Assembly (NCBI GenBank): GCA_000697335.1
Contig: JNEM01010612.1
Coordinates: 1-14,566 of the forward strand
Reading direction: 5' to 3'
DNA: 14,566 bases
Source: Conidiobolus incongruus B7586
Lineage: Eukaryota; Entomophthoromycota; Entomophthoromycetes; Entomophthorales; Conidiobolaceae
The position numbers and the translations under genes were made by a program. Below are positions 1 to 9,857 of the stretch, piece by piece. Position 1 is the first letter of the stretch. Every line of letters starts with the position of its first letter. The notes under the pieces are model-generated. The model saw nothing but the letters and a program-made list of their open reading frames with translations, was not told the DNA's origin and made no database searches.

Positions 1-801
1 ATATAACTTTATATTTTAATAATTCAAAGGTTTGAAATTTCAATTAATATCATTAATTATATGAAACTTAAATTTATTATAATCTGAATTTTATATAAAA
101 ATAATATATATAATTATAATAAATCAATAATATATATTTATTCAAAAGATTATTAAAATAACAATACAGAATATTATTTGATATATATAGTTTGACTTAA
201 ATTGAATTCTTTTTTTATAAATCAAAGTTTGATATCAAATATATATTAAAAGTCAAAAAAGAATAAAAATTAAAATTTAGAAAAATTTAAATTATTAATT
301 AATATAATTAATAAATTCAATTATCTAATTCCTCAATTATTTTGTTATGTTTTAAATATTTTTATTAATTTATTTTAAAATTAAATTATATTCACTTTAA
401 TTAAATAAAAAATTATATTATTAATAATATATTTTAACTAGAGTTAAAGTGTGTTTAAGTCTTTTATCTAAAAAAAATATTAAATTTTAATAAAATTAGA
501 TTTATTTTTTCATTAAAACTAAGAGTTAAAATTATAAATTTGAGAATTTTTAGTCAATACAAGGGAGAAATTAATTAATATCTATTATAAATTTTATATC
601 ATTTTTCAATTCAACCTCATAAATTATAAATAATTAAATTAAATAATAAAATATGATATATTGAAATCTTTTATTGATTAAAAAGGTATAAAAATTTAAA
701 GATTTGATGAATATTATATAAAAAGAGATGTAAGTATTATTTATCATTTAACATTCCTTGAAATTTGTTAAACTGACTGTATTTGGTTAAATTATTTACT
801 A
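1..801. other. AT-rich intergenic DNA downstream of the Crh gene
   Basis: Almost entirely A and T, with no open frame of useful length and no RNA gene that I can recognise. It lies 3' of the minus-strand transglycosylase gene, so the right-hand end should contain that gene's terminator and polyadenylation signals, but the AT richness makes any single signal unconvincing. Confidence 0.6.
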
Positions 802-1878
802 TTAAATGAAAAACATTGTGCCAACAGTAGCAATGGTAGTAAAGAGAGCAGAATATATTAAAGATTGAGCTCCTGATGAGTTATTACCAGACTGTGATTG
901 GGTAGATGGGTTCTTGTTGCCACCGTTAGAAGATTTAGAAGTGGTAGAATTGGAGAATGGAGTATTGGAGCATTGGAATTCAATACTGGATACAACTACT
1001 GAAAAGTAACCCTGCTTTTTAATATCTTCAGAATCCCAATTGACTTCACCACCTGCCCACTCGCGGGTTCCAGCAGCGTTGGCGCCTCCATTCCAGATGG
1101 CGATTTCCACGCGGGATGGTGTAGATGGGTAAGATGAGATTCCTTGCTTCAAGCTGTCCGCTTTGTTGTATGTACGTATCAATTTGCCATCAACATACCA
1201 TTTGATATTATCAGGACTCCAATCGATGGTATAATCATGGAAGTTTTGACTTGTGTCTGAGGATACAGGATGGGTTGATCCCTTAGTGTAGTCAGTCTGA
1301 CCTCTATAGAAGATATTGGTTTGTACACTGTTAACATCTTTTCCAACCCATTCAAAGTCGATTTCATCCTTTACATTGGACATAGTAATAAAAGATGTTA
1401 CGACACCTCCAGTTCTACCAGTCTTCATCCTAGCGGTAACTTTACCATACAGGAGAAAGTTGGTTGAGATAAGTCTGGATCCACCCTTAGACCCATTAGG
1501 CATTTTGAGAACAATACCTTCGTCATTTTTGCCAGTAGTTCCATCTAGCAAGAAGTCTACATCATTTAAACTATCGCCAAAGAATCCAGCCAGCTCAGCA
1601 GTTTTAATGTTGTTGCCAGTGAAATCATACTTAGTAGATTTACAAGGATTTGGCACCTGACAAGTATCGTCCGAAAAACTGCCTGTAGGAAAGCAGTTCA
1701 AAGTGCAGTGTACAGCGTCTGTGCCACAAAAGCCAACGTCATTACAGCATGGGGAAGCTTGAGGACATCTCATATCTTGCATACATCTTGGACCAGTACC
1801 ATTAGCTTGACAGTTCACCGTAATATTAGGAGCATATAGAGCTAAAATTAAACTAGCTAACTGTGATTTGAAATTCAT
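802..1878 (-). CDS. Crh-type GPI-anchored chitin-beta-glucan transglycosylase (GH16 with CBM18)
   Basis: The 358-residue protein matches the Crh/Utr2 family, which moves chitin chains onto beta-1,6- or beta-1,3-glucan in the fungal cell wall. Seen in order: a hydrophobic N-terminal signal (about 1-23); a cysteine-rich chitin-binding module of CBM18 type (about 30-80, including SPCCNDVGFCG); a GH16 fold (about 85-303) with the catalytic motif DEIDFE at 171-176, giving E172 as nucleophile and E176 as acid/base by family analogy; a Ser/Thr/Asn-rich linker (about 306-337); and a hydrophobic tail (338-358) behind small residues near 332-336, as expected of a GPI signal. The CBM18 module makes it more like S. 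cerevisiae Utr2 or Crr1 than Crh1. An in-frame TGA three codons upstream fixes the start. There is no intron, and the gene is much more GC-rich than its flanks. It looks intact and functional. Confidence 0.96.
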   Translation of the reverse strand: MNFKSQLASLILALYAPNITVNCQANGTGPRCMQDMRCPQASPCCNDVGFCGTDAVHCTLNCFPTGSFSDDTCQVPNPCKSTKYDFTGNNIKTAELAGFFGDSLNDVDFLLDGTTGKNDEGIVLKMPNGSKGGSRLISTNFLLYGKVTARMKTGRTGGVVTSFITMSNVKDEIDFEWVGKDVNSVQTNIFYRGQTDYTKGSTHPVSSDTSQNFHDYTIDWSPDNIKWYVDGKLIRTYNKADSLKQGISSYPSTPSRVEIAIWNGGANAAGTREWAGGEVNWDSEDIKKQGYFSVVVSSIEFQCSNTPFSNSTTSKSSNGGNKNPSTQSQSGNNSSGAQSLIYSALFTTIATVGTMFFI

Positions 1879-1910
1879 TAATAAATATCAAAACTAAAAT
1901 TATTAACAGA

Positions 1911-1930
1911 GACGAGAGGGGCGGGGGATC
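1911..1930 (-). promoter_or_regulatory. GC-rich tract with a CCCCT (STRE-like) motif before the Crh start
   Basis: A 20-base block made mostly of G on the plus strand stands out in DNA that is otherwise nearly all A and T. Read in the direction of the Crh gene it contains CCCCCGCCCCT, which includes the CCCCT core bound by yeast Msn2/Msn4-type stress factors and resembles C-rich Mig1-type sites. It sits only about 33-52 bases before the start codon, so it may lie in the 5' leader instead. The function is inferred from the motif alone. Confidence 0.3.
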
Positions 1931-2051
1931 AAAAGATAAATAAGAAAGAAATAATTGTAATCAACTTGAATATAAATCGAGTTTAATTAGCACTGGTTTG
2001 ATTTGAATTTTCAACACTTAAATCACTGACTTAATTTGTACAACAACTAGA

Positions 2052-2069
2052 TTTCCCCAAATGTGGAAA
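2052..2069. promoter_or_regulatory. CArG-like palindrome in the Crh promoter
   Basis: The sequence TTTCCCCAAATGTGGAAA is a near-palindrome containing CC-AAATGT-GG, which has the spacing of a CArG box for MADS-box factors of the Mcm1/SRF type. It lies about 175-190 bases upstream of the Crh start, a normal distance for a fungal activator site. Crh genes in yeast respond to the MADS-box factor Rlm1, but Rlm1 prefers a different core, so the factor is uncertain. Confidence 0.3.
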
Positions 2070-2372
2070 TTTTCTCGCCTAACTTATTAACAATGAAATA
2101 AATACAGTTCACATGAGTTATTGGCTTTTAAAGATAAGCAGTTTATATCTCAAATTTATAATTACCTTAGCGTTGATTTATTATCAAAAGTTTTATACCT
2201 TATTCAAATAACAAATAAAATATATATTAAAGGTACAATCATTCAAGTTATTTAATATTCAATTTGAATATTTTTCAAAGTTTAAGAATTGCATTTATGA
2301 CCTTATATATGTAAATTTAAGTTAATATCAATTTTTTTAACTTTGAGATATCATAGCATTTTGATGTTGGCT

Positions 2373-2570
2373 TCAGTAAGCTTCAGATTCCAATTGTATT
2401 TTCTCACTCGTCAAATTCGTACTGATTTTATAAGTGTTATTTTGGTATCTTTCTAATTCTAATACAGCAACATTGTCTTTGCATAAATGTTGGCAATATT
2501 TACATTTAAATTGATCTATTAGATTGAGTTTTCTAAAATGTACATAATTAATAGATGAAATTTTAAACAT
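2373..2570 (-). other. 65-codon open frame with a CxxC pair, unrecognised
   Basis: An open frame starting at an ATG encodes 65 residues, including FKCKYCQHLCKDNVAVLE. The C-x2-C pair followed about 12 residues later by a hydrophobic run recalls the first half of a C2H2 zinc finger, but the expected histidines are missing. The frame is richer in GC than its flanks, a weak sign of present or past coding. It could be a gene remnant, an exon of a larger gene I cannot see, or chance. I do not assign a function. Confidence 0.2.
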
Positions 2571-2968
2571 AAATTTAAAAATTCATAATATATAACTATA
2601 ATTAATATTTTGAAAAAATTTATCCATTCTGAAAATATTAAATATAGATTTTTTATCAATATTTTTAAATTAGTATATATTTTTAATTTTTTTATTATCT
2701 AATAGAAATTTAATACTTTAATTATATTATTTTATAAATTATTTAAATAATTAATTCTAAAAAATGTTAGAATTATTTTAATAAATTTTAAATTATATAA
2801 TACACTAAAAATTTTTTCAATTTGAAACATCATAAATTTTTGAATTTTCTTTTGAGATATTCGATATGAAAATCTTTAATTTTTTATTTACCTAAAAGAA
2901 AACTTAAAACAGATATTTTCATATTTTTTAATTTGGGATGTATATGATTGTTTTTTTGCGCTTAAAAG

Positions 2969-3004
2969 GCCTATATCTTTGCACTGATGATTCAAAGTAT
3001 AGGC
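2969..3004. other. Strong 12-bp stem hairpin in AT desert
   Basis: GCCTATA, one unpaired T and CTTTG pair with CAAAG and TATAGGC around an 11-base loop (CACTGATGATT). Twelve pairs with a mixed-base stem are unusual in DNA this AT-rich. It could be a transcription-stop or RNA structure, or the tips of a small foldback element. No gene lies close on either side. Confidence 0.45.
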
Positions 3005-3988
3005 TAACATTTATATAATAGTTATATTGGTTTAACAAGAATTTTTATTTTTTGCATTTTTTTATCTCAAATTAAGATTTCTTAGACCAAAACTGCAATA
3101 TCTCACAAGTTTGATATATTATATAACCCATTCATTTATATAATATTATATCAATCGATTACCTTCATAATTCAAAACTTTGGCTACTCTTTTGGTTTTT
3201 TAATTCAAACTATATATTTTTGGAAAATTAATTTTCATCAACCCACTTGTGTTTATATTAGATTAATAAAAGATATTTTATTTTAGATTAACAGCTAATT
3301 TATCAAGTTTAAATTTAATTCGAATAATGATGTTGTGAAATATCTTTGAATAATTGAGAAAACTAAACAAATATAAAGTTAAATAATGTAATATGTTAAA
3401 TAGGGTTTTAAGAATATACCAAGTTACTTAGTTTACTTTTGTTAAATGTATTATTTTGTATTTTAAATAATTCAATACGACTCAATCAATATAAATTCAA
3501 TTACAAAATAAAAAATTCTTTGTTATAATTCATAGATATAGGTCTTTGTATAATGGTTTGTATTATCATACTTGATAATAATATTCAATTTATCATAAAC
3601 AATAATATATGAATTAAATAACTACTTTTAAATGACCTTGTTTAATAGTTTGAACATGAACCCATTCAATATCATATTTAATATTTAACATTAAATCATA
3701 ATAATGAAGATTATTAATTGGATTGCTTAGTGAAATAAGAACCATTTTAATTGTCATCTTATAGGAAGTAATTAAATGGATTAAGAAAATTATAGGATTA
3801 TAAGTTGAAATAAGTTAAATTAAAGATATATTAGTATTAACAGATAGCTAGGAGCCTATAATTATATCACACTATGAAATAAAAGTATAGAGCATTAAAT
3901 TATTAAGATTGCTATATATATAATAAGTTATGGTATATATTTGAATATTTATAAAACAAGAACTATATTTAATTAGTGTTATAATATT

Positions 3989-4190
3989 TTAATTCTTATA
4001 ATCCTCAGTTTTGTAGTTTCTAGCTAATTCAACAACTTCTGATATCCTCGCATTCACTTGGTTCCCTTTATTCCACTTTACATTCCAAATATTAATTTTA
4101 TAATTGGTAATACATAAAACTAAAATCATATTAGTCAAAGTACATATTTTCAGAACTCTTAGCATCATAAATCAAAATGGTTTCTATTTT
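3989..4190 (-). pseudogene. Degraded coding remnant, family not recognised
   Basis: Two stretches on the minus strand read like conserved protein: IETILIYDAKSSENMYFD (about 4130-4190) and, in a second frame, INIWNVKWNKGNQVNARISE continuing for about 15 residues to a TAA at 3989-3991. A frame change and stops lie between them. Normal codon-like composition in AT-rich DNA supports a former gene. The second stretch looks like a true C-terminus. I do not recognise the family, and the upstream part of the gene is not visible. Confidence 0.35.
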
Positions 4191-4664
4191 ATATTTAAAG
4201 CTTCCACCTATTAGTATAATTAATATAGCATTATTTAGTTAAATGTTTTGGATTTTAATAATTTAAATATATATTAATATAACCAATATAAGAAGAATTA
4301 CAATATTATTAAATTTTTATAGATTAATATAATTTTATAATAAAAATTTATTTTAAGTTTTAATTTAATTCAATATTATAATATTCACAAATTTTCAGTA
4401 TTACATATTTATATTTACTTTTATATATTATAATATTTAAAATTTTTCTGAGTATTTAATAATATTAAAATAAATCATAATATTTTTATTTATATTATCA
4501 TTTATGATATTCTTAAATTAGTCACTAATGTCAATGATTGATATATTTCAATACTTGTGATAAACTAGTTAAATCTTAAAAAATATTGATTATAATTGCA
4601 AAAAATCAAATTAAAATATTTGAGTGTTTTGAATATATGCTTTTATTCAATGTACCAATTAATG

Positions 4665-5715
4665 ATTGTACATGCTTATAATCTGACCTGGGCATTACTT
4701 TAGACCAGTGTTGAAAACCTTTAAATGCTTCAGAATATACCGAAAGTGGTCAAGTTGCTTTAGTACTAAAATTTTCACGAATTATTTAGTAACTAAAGAA
4801 AATTTTCACCAGTTTTAACCCTTTCACATCATTTCTAGATTCATTAAGTACGGTAAACATAGTGACCAAGTTGGAGAATTGAGGTTGACTGAAATATTCG
4901 ATAGTGTTCATCATAATTGTGTTGAATCGATTCATTAAAGTATCATTGTTGAGATTTGTAGTATTCAAGAGTTGAGTAGAGCCTACTCTACCACTGTGAT
5001 TCCATCCATTTTGACTGCCTGGAGCAGTGTGAAATTCTATTTGGACTCTGATACCATACTTTCTGCACCATTGTATTGCTCTCAACAAGTAGTGCCAACT
5101 GCCAAACATATAAGGTTCGTTATTTTGAATATCTGACTGCCCAATAAGGAATAGAAATTATAACATGATTGAGGCCAGCATCTCTGGCCTTTTTGATAGT
5201 ATTCTCAGTTACAAAGTTATCATAATGATTTTGCAACAATTTTTTTACATTGGTCTTTACCCAACTTTTGGCAAAGTGTCCACTCGTTCACAACATTTTC
5301 GTTTGGATCAAATTTGGAGAATGAGTCGGGAGTCAAAAAAGGTTCCAATACTAGTCAACCTCCTAGATTCACACCACGAATCGGTGTCTTTCTATACGGA
5401 AAGTCTCCCTTCAGCTTGGAAGTGTATTAATTAGACTGCTAATCATCGCTATAGTTATCCAAATTCTGAGGAATCCACTTGAAGTTGGGGGCTCCCTTCA
5501 AAGCCTTTTCAGTTTCCTTTTTATCAAAATCACCTTCTAAAAGTTAAGTTCCTGTTGATGGGATATTGTCATTAGGTTCCAAGCCGAATGCTCTCATCGC
5601 ACTTGACAGCTTAACACCAACCAATAGTATTAAAGTTATGAGCTGAATTACGATGATTATATCAATAGCTAACTGCAGCCACCAATACTTTTTCAAATTG
5701 ATTTTTTCTTTTATT
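4665..5715 (-). pseudogene. Decayed membrane-anchored exo-1,3-beta-glucanase (GH5, ExgD-like)
   Basis: Reading 5' to 3' on the minus strand: a lysine-rich start and membrane segment (KKYWWLQLAIDIIIVIQL and on), a linker, the GH5 entry motif TPIRGVNLGG followed by LVLEPF, then DAGLNHVIISIPYWAVRY, the 107-codon open piece 4786-5109 containing HTAPGSQNGWNHSGR and VLNES (family NEP, with the catalytic acid E still present), and finally SEAFKGFQHWSKVMP near 4690-4730. The order matches type II membrane exo-1,3-beta-glucanases of fungi, which trim beta-1,3-glucan in the wall. It is broken: in-frame stops at 5544-5546 and around 5440, TGA (5355-5357) in place of the conserved Trp of LGGW, a frameshift in the T7 run at 5240-5246, another near 5122, and loss of the rest of the C-terminus. 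No start codon remains upstream of the membrane segment. Confidence 0.88.
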
Positions 5716-5719
5716 ATTA

Positions 5720-8520
5720 ATCAAATAAATGAAAGGAACAAGTCTACTTTGTTCAAGCTGATAAATGTATTTATTACTATGTTAATTTTATTTATTAAAA
5801 ATTAATAATAAATAAATTTCAATAACTGATTTAATGTATGATAATTTGAATGAAAATAAAATAATTTTGATAATAATTTAAAATAAATTTAAATTTTGTC
5901 ATATTGTTAAACAAAATTGGGATAATATTATGAAATTGAATTAATATATATATATATATATATATATTATTTTAATTCAAATTGAAAATTTAATAAATTT
6001 AATTTATATTTTATCAATTCATTTATAAATTGTAATTAAATATTATATAAATGAAAGGCTTAATTCGAAGCACTTACTGAATATTTTAATTAAAGGAATA
6101 TTTTGGTACAATATATAATTTTGAATGTTTTAAAGGTTAGTATTATTTTGAATCGTACTCTTGAAATGCGTAATATGAATTTGATCTTTCAAAATTTGTC
6201 TGCATCAATTTAACTTAAATGGTGTATTTTAAAAGTCCATATTAATTATTTTGAAATAACATGGCTTTTATTAAATAACCAATTTAAATTTTTTGTAATT
6301 CTAACTCTAATCTTTTTAAGTGTAAGGTATTGAAATATTGGTCAAATTTGTGTAAAAATGACTAAATATCAATATGATGATTTCTTTGGTTTCAAAATTT
6401 ATATATCAGCATATATCACATATAAACTAGTGTCATTAGAATTACACTGAAAATCTTATATCATATATTAATAAGAATTATTTAGAATACTGAATGTTAG
6501 TTGTTATATTTCACTTGACATGCTTTTCATTAATAATTATATAAAAATTGATTTTTAATTAAATATCAATTATTAAAATTGAATAATATATTTTTATTTT
6601 TAAATTAATATAACTTGCAAAAATTTAAAGATATTATAAATGATTTTGTCATTTTGAATATATAAATGAAAGTTTTATATATCAAAATACATTTTATCTT
6701 ATGAATCCAATTTTTCATATAGTTAGTTTAATAAAGTTAATAATGTGTTATTATTCAATACATAATATTAATATATTTATATCAATTTTGATTTTAAATT
6801 AAAATTTATATAATTTTAATATTGATATTTTTTAATATGAACTTAAATAATATTTATCATTAGTTTCATATTTAATTGACAATAGCTTAATATTTCAATT
6901 AAGTTATATTTGATATCTTATTTAATTTGATTTCATTTTATTTAATTATATTATCTTGATTTTTAGTTTAAAATATTGATTTAATAAATAAATAGATATT
7001 TAATATTAAGTAATATAATAAATTATAATCCTTAAATTATTAATAATATTTTTGGTTTAAGCTTATTAAACTTGATATTAATTTTTAAATAACTTTTAAA
7101 TTTTGTAATTAATTTCTAATATTATTAAATCTAATGCTTAAGAATTAAAACAAAAAGTTATTATTTAATTAATTTTATCCTCCTCTATATTTAAGAGTAA
7201 TAATATATCTTTATATTATCAATCATTGTTTTTGAATTTTTTTCATTATTGTCACATTCCTATTTAATATTGTTATATTTTTATCACTTTATCTAAGCTT
7301 TCCTATAATTTACTCCTTATTCTAACCCACTTAAATTATCTAAATCCTATCTTAATAAATGAAATCATCTTTTCACTTTTATAGTCATATAAGATTTAAT
7401 CTGTAAAAATTGATAGTTTATTTTCTAATTTGTTTATCTGAACATCCTAATGCTATTCTAGCTTGAAAGATAAATTAATATAATTATCTTAATTTCCAGC
7501 ATTATAATAGTATAATTATTTAATTAAATGATATAAAGAAATTTTTTTATATAATAAATTAATATTATATTAATTGGATAGTAAATAAACTCAAATTAAA
7601 AAAAATTAGAAAATATTCTAAATATAATTAATAAGATTTGATATTAAGGCTGTTAAAATTAATGATAATAATAAACGATTGATCAAAGTATTTATAATAA
7701 TAACTGATAATAATGATACGATGAAGGAAAGGTGAACTTAATTGTAATATAATAAATTTGATATATAAATAAGTTTATTTGAGTTAGAAATATATAACTA
7801 AAACAATAAGTAATATATATTCATAGCATATTTCTAATAAGAATAATCCTTAAACTTAAGTAATAATAAAATATTCAAAAAGGAAAAACAAACATTTGAA
7901 AAAATATATTTGTTAATTAAATTAATCATTTTTTATGATTAAATTAGTTTCTAATATAATAATTATTTGGCTTGATATAAATTATAAAGGATGACATTAT
8001 ATAAAAATTTTCAAATCCTGAAATTCTTTTAATGATAAAAAAACTTTACATTAAATTAATTAATTATTATAAACTTATAACAAAGAATTTAATATATAAC
8101 ACTAGAGAAAAAATTTTTAAACATACTTTATAAAAAATAGAAAAAAATCATTTAAATATATTATCAAGATAAAATTTGTTAAAATAATAAAAAAATTAAT
8201 TTATATACAAATAGTATTTTATATATTATTTATATTCAAGCCTTAAATAATCATAAACAAAGCAAATAATTATTTAAAAAATTAAAAATATAAAATCAAT
8301 CCTAAAAAATAATATAAAGGATTAAAATAAAGCTTAACAAAATTAAGGAATACCGTCGATATAAAATAATCATTCATTTTAAATATTATAAAAACAAAAA
8401 TATATTATAATATGGATATTTATACATATAATTTAAACCAAATAAGGGATTAGAATATCCTTATTAAAATGAAAATTAATCAAAATATCAATATTATTGA
8501 AAATAAACTTCATTAGTATC
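5720..8520. other. AT-rich gene desert
   Basis: About 2.8 kb of nearly pure A/T sequence with stops throughout all six frames. The section around 7180-7450 is pyrimidine-rich on the plus strand but yields no readable protein. I see no RNA gene, no terminal repeats and no recognisable element apart from the TA run. Confidence 0.6.
5943..5969. repeat. (TA)n microsatellite
   Basis: About a dozen TA dinucleotides in an unbroken run, likely to vary in length between strains. No feature depends on it. Confidence 0.9.
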
Positions 8521-8529
8521 TAAATGCCT

Positions 8530-8960
8530 ATTAAGCTAGCCTTCAAAATTGGTGTTAAAGCTTACTTTCTAAAGGTCTTTAGACTCCATTCAAAACTTAA
8601 AAATGGATCAAATTTTCTTTTGGACATTATTATTAGCAATAGTCACTATGATGATGTTTATTAAAGGATCATCAATAATGCAACTATAGTATATAAATAA
8701 ATGAAACAACAGACCATTGAAGCATTGATAATATATTATATAGTTAGACTTTTAGAATATCATTTGATTCTAGCAACACACTTAAAGCTTTACCAAATTA
8801 GAACAATTGTTAGCAGCTCGATCATTCGAGAAGTGACGAAGATTTTTGTAAACGCCCAATTGATATCAGAAGCACTTGCTTCATTGTATTGAGCTCCTCT
8901 AAGTTCCAAAGAAACCTCTTATCAGTATCAAAACCACAGTAAAATTTTTTATTTTTGAAA
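8530..8960 (-). pseudogene. Faint coding remnants, family not recognised
   Basis: Short minus-strand stretches in shifting frames read like protein: EASASDINWAFTKIFVTSRM (about 8815-8880), FGKALSVLLESNDILKV (about 8750-8800) and LINIIIVTIANNNVQKKI (about 8610-8665). Base composition is less AT-biased than in the flanks. Stops and frame changes are frequent, so if this was a gene it is long dead. The plus strand also has a 63-codon open frame (8701-8892), which I take to be the shadow of these remnants. No function can be assigned. Confidence 0.25.
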
Positions 8961-8963
8961 TAT

Positions 8964-9167
8964 TTAGAATTTAGCCTTGAAGAGGGTTGGAAGAAGTTCT
9001 TTGCAGGTTTTCAGATAAGCTGTTCTGATGAGTAAACAGTTCTTCAGGAGGTAACTATGATTTACTTCGACGATATTTTGAAAGTATTGGGAGTATAGCT
9101 TAAATACCTGCTTAATTAAGTTTATAAGCATCATACTTCCACTACAAGAGATAATAAGTTGGCACAA
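8964..9167 (-). other. 67-codon open frame at the edge of the repeat arm
   Basis: An ATG-started frame of 67 codons lies mostly inside the left palindrome arm, so its first part exists identically at the right end of the window, where the window stops before the frame ends. It resembles nothing I know. Its composition is less AT-biased than the surrounding DNA. The opposite strand carries no better frame. It may be a fragment of an older gene carried along with the duplication. Confidence 0.2.
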
Positions 9168-9857
9168 ACCATTTTTTTGAATAACATATATAAATATATT
9201 TTCTTCATTTTAATGAATAACAAACATATCGTTGATTTTATAATCCAAGATATAATTACATTTCACTCTGCATAGTATTTAGACGATTCAAATCAAATAA
9301 ACCAAACTAGAGTTTAACAGATATATACCAGTAAAATTATTAGTACACACTACATTATAAAATCATAATTGAAAAGTAACTACAAAATAATTATAAGACC
9401 TTTAATAATCGTATGATATGATATAGTATACACAAATGATTAAATAATAAAGATATAAATTTAAAATACTCTCATTAATATAAAATATAACAGCATATCT
9501 ATAAACAAAGGGGATATAACTAATAGAAGAGTTGTATCTATTTAAACTTTGATTGGTCTATATTAATAATTAAAATCAAATATTTTCAGCTGAATAAAAA
9601 AATTTAAAGTATTTACAAATTTGTAATTTAATTAAAAATATAAAAATTTGGAACTATTCATAGTTATTATACAGAAGAAGTGATTTCAATATCGTAACGA
9701 GGTATCATCACGGCATTTAGCATGATTAATTCAGGGGAGAAGTCGACGGATGATAGAATCGATTTCAATATTGAAGGAGAAAAGCCAGAGACTAACACAA
9801 CACCGGAAGAGTCAAACCTTACAGGCACATTATCATAAGAATTTAGGTTCCAGAAAA
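9007..9857. repeat. Left arm of the outer inverted repeat
   Basis: This segment is the reverse complement of 13716-14566 over 851 bases. Comparing line by line I found no mismatch and no gap, and paired positions always add up to 23573. The arm contains the last 63 codons of the TROVE-vWA gene and about 660 bases of its 3' flank. The inner boundary falls at codon 411 of the gene. The outer boundary is unknown because the partner arm is cut by the window end. Confidence 0.95.

Larger units (their letters stand above)
1931..4660. other. Long AT-rich intergenic stretch
   Basis: Apart from the items listed separately (CArG-like site, 65-codon open frame, hairpin, coding remnant), I see no gene in this stretch. 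It consists of A/T-rich runs with frequent stops in all frames. No tRNA-like arms or convincing B-box were found. The part nearest 1931 is the Crh promoter. Confidence 0.55.

Noticed and set aside
1179-1660. Open frames overlapping the Crh gene in other frames (1179-1367 minus, 1316-1660 plus)
   Set aside because: Shadows of the transglycosylase coding sequence, whose catalytic motif fixes the true frame.
5165-5434. 89-codon plus-strand open frame
   Set aside because: It is the antisense of the exoglucanase pseudogene, whose minus-strand motifs (IRGVNLGG, LVLEPF) explain the open composition.
9040-9110. Plus-strand reading with MIYFDDIL, resembling the YxDD box of reverse transcriptases
   Set aside because: Only one short motif in a very short frame, with no other domain of a retroelement in the neighbourhood. 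I take it as chance.
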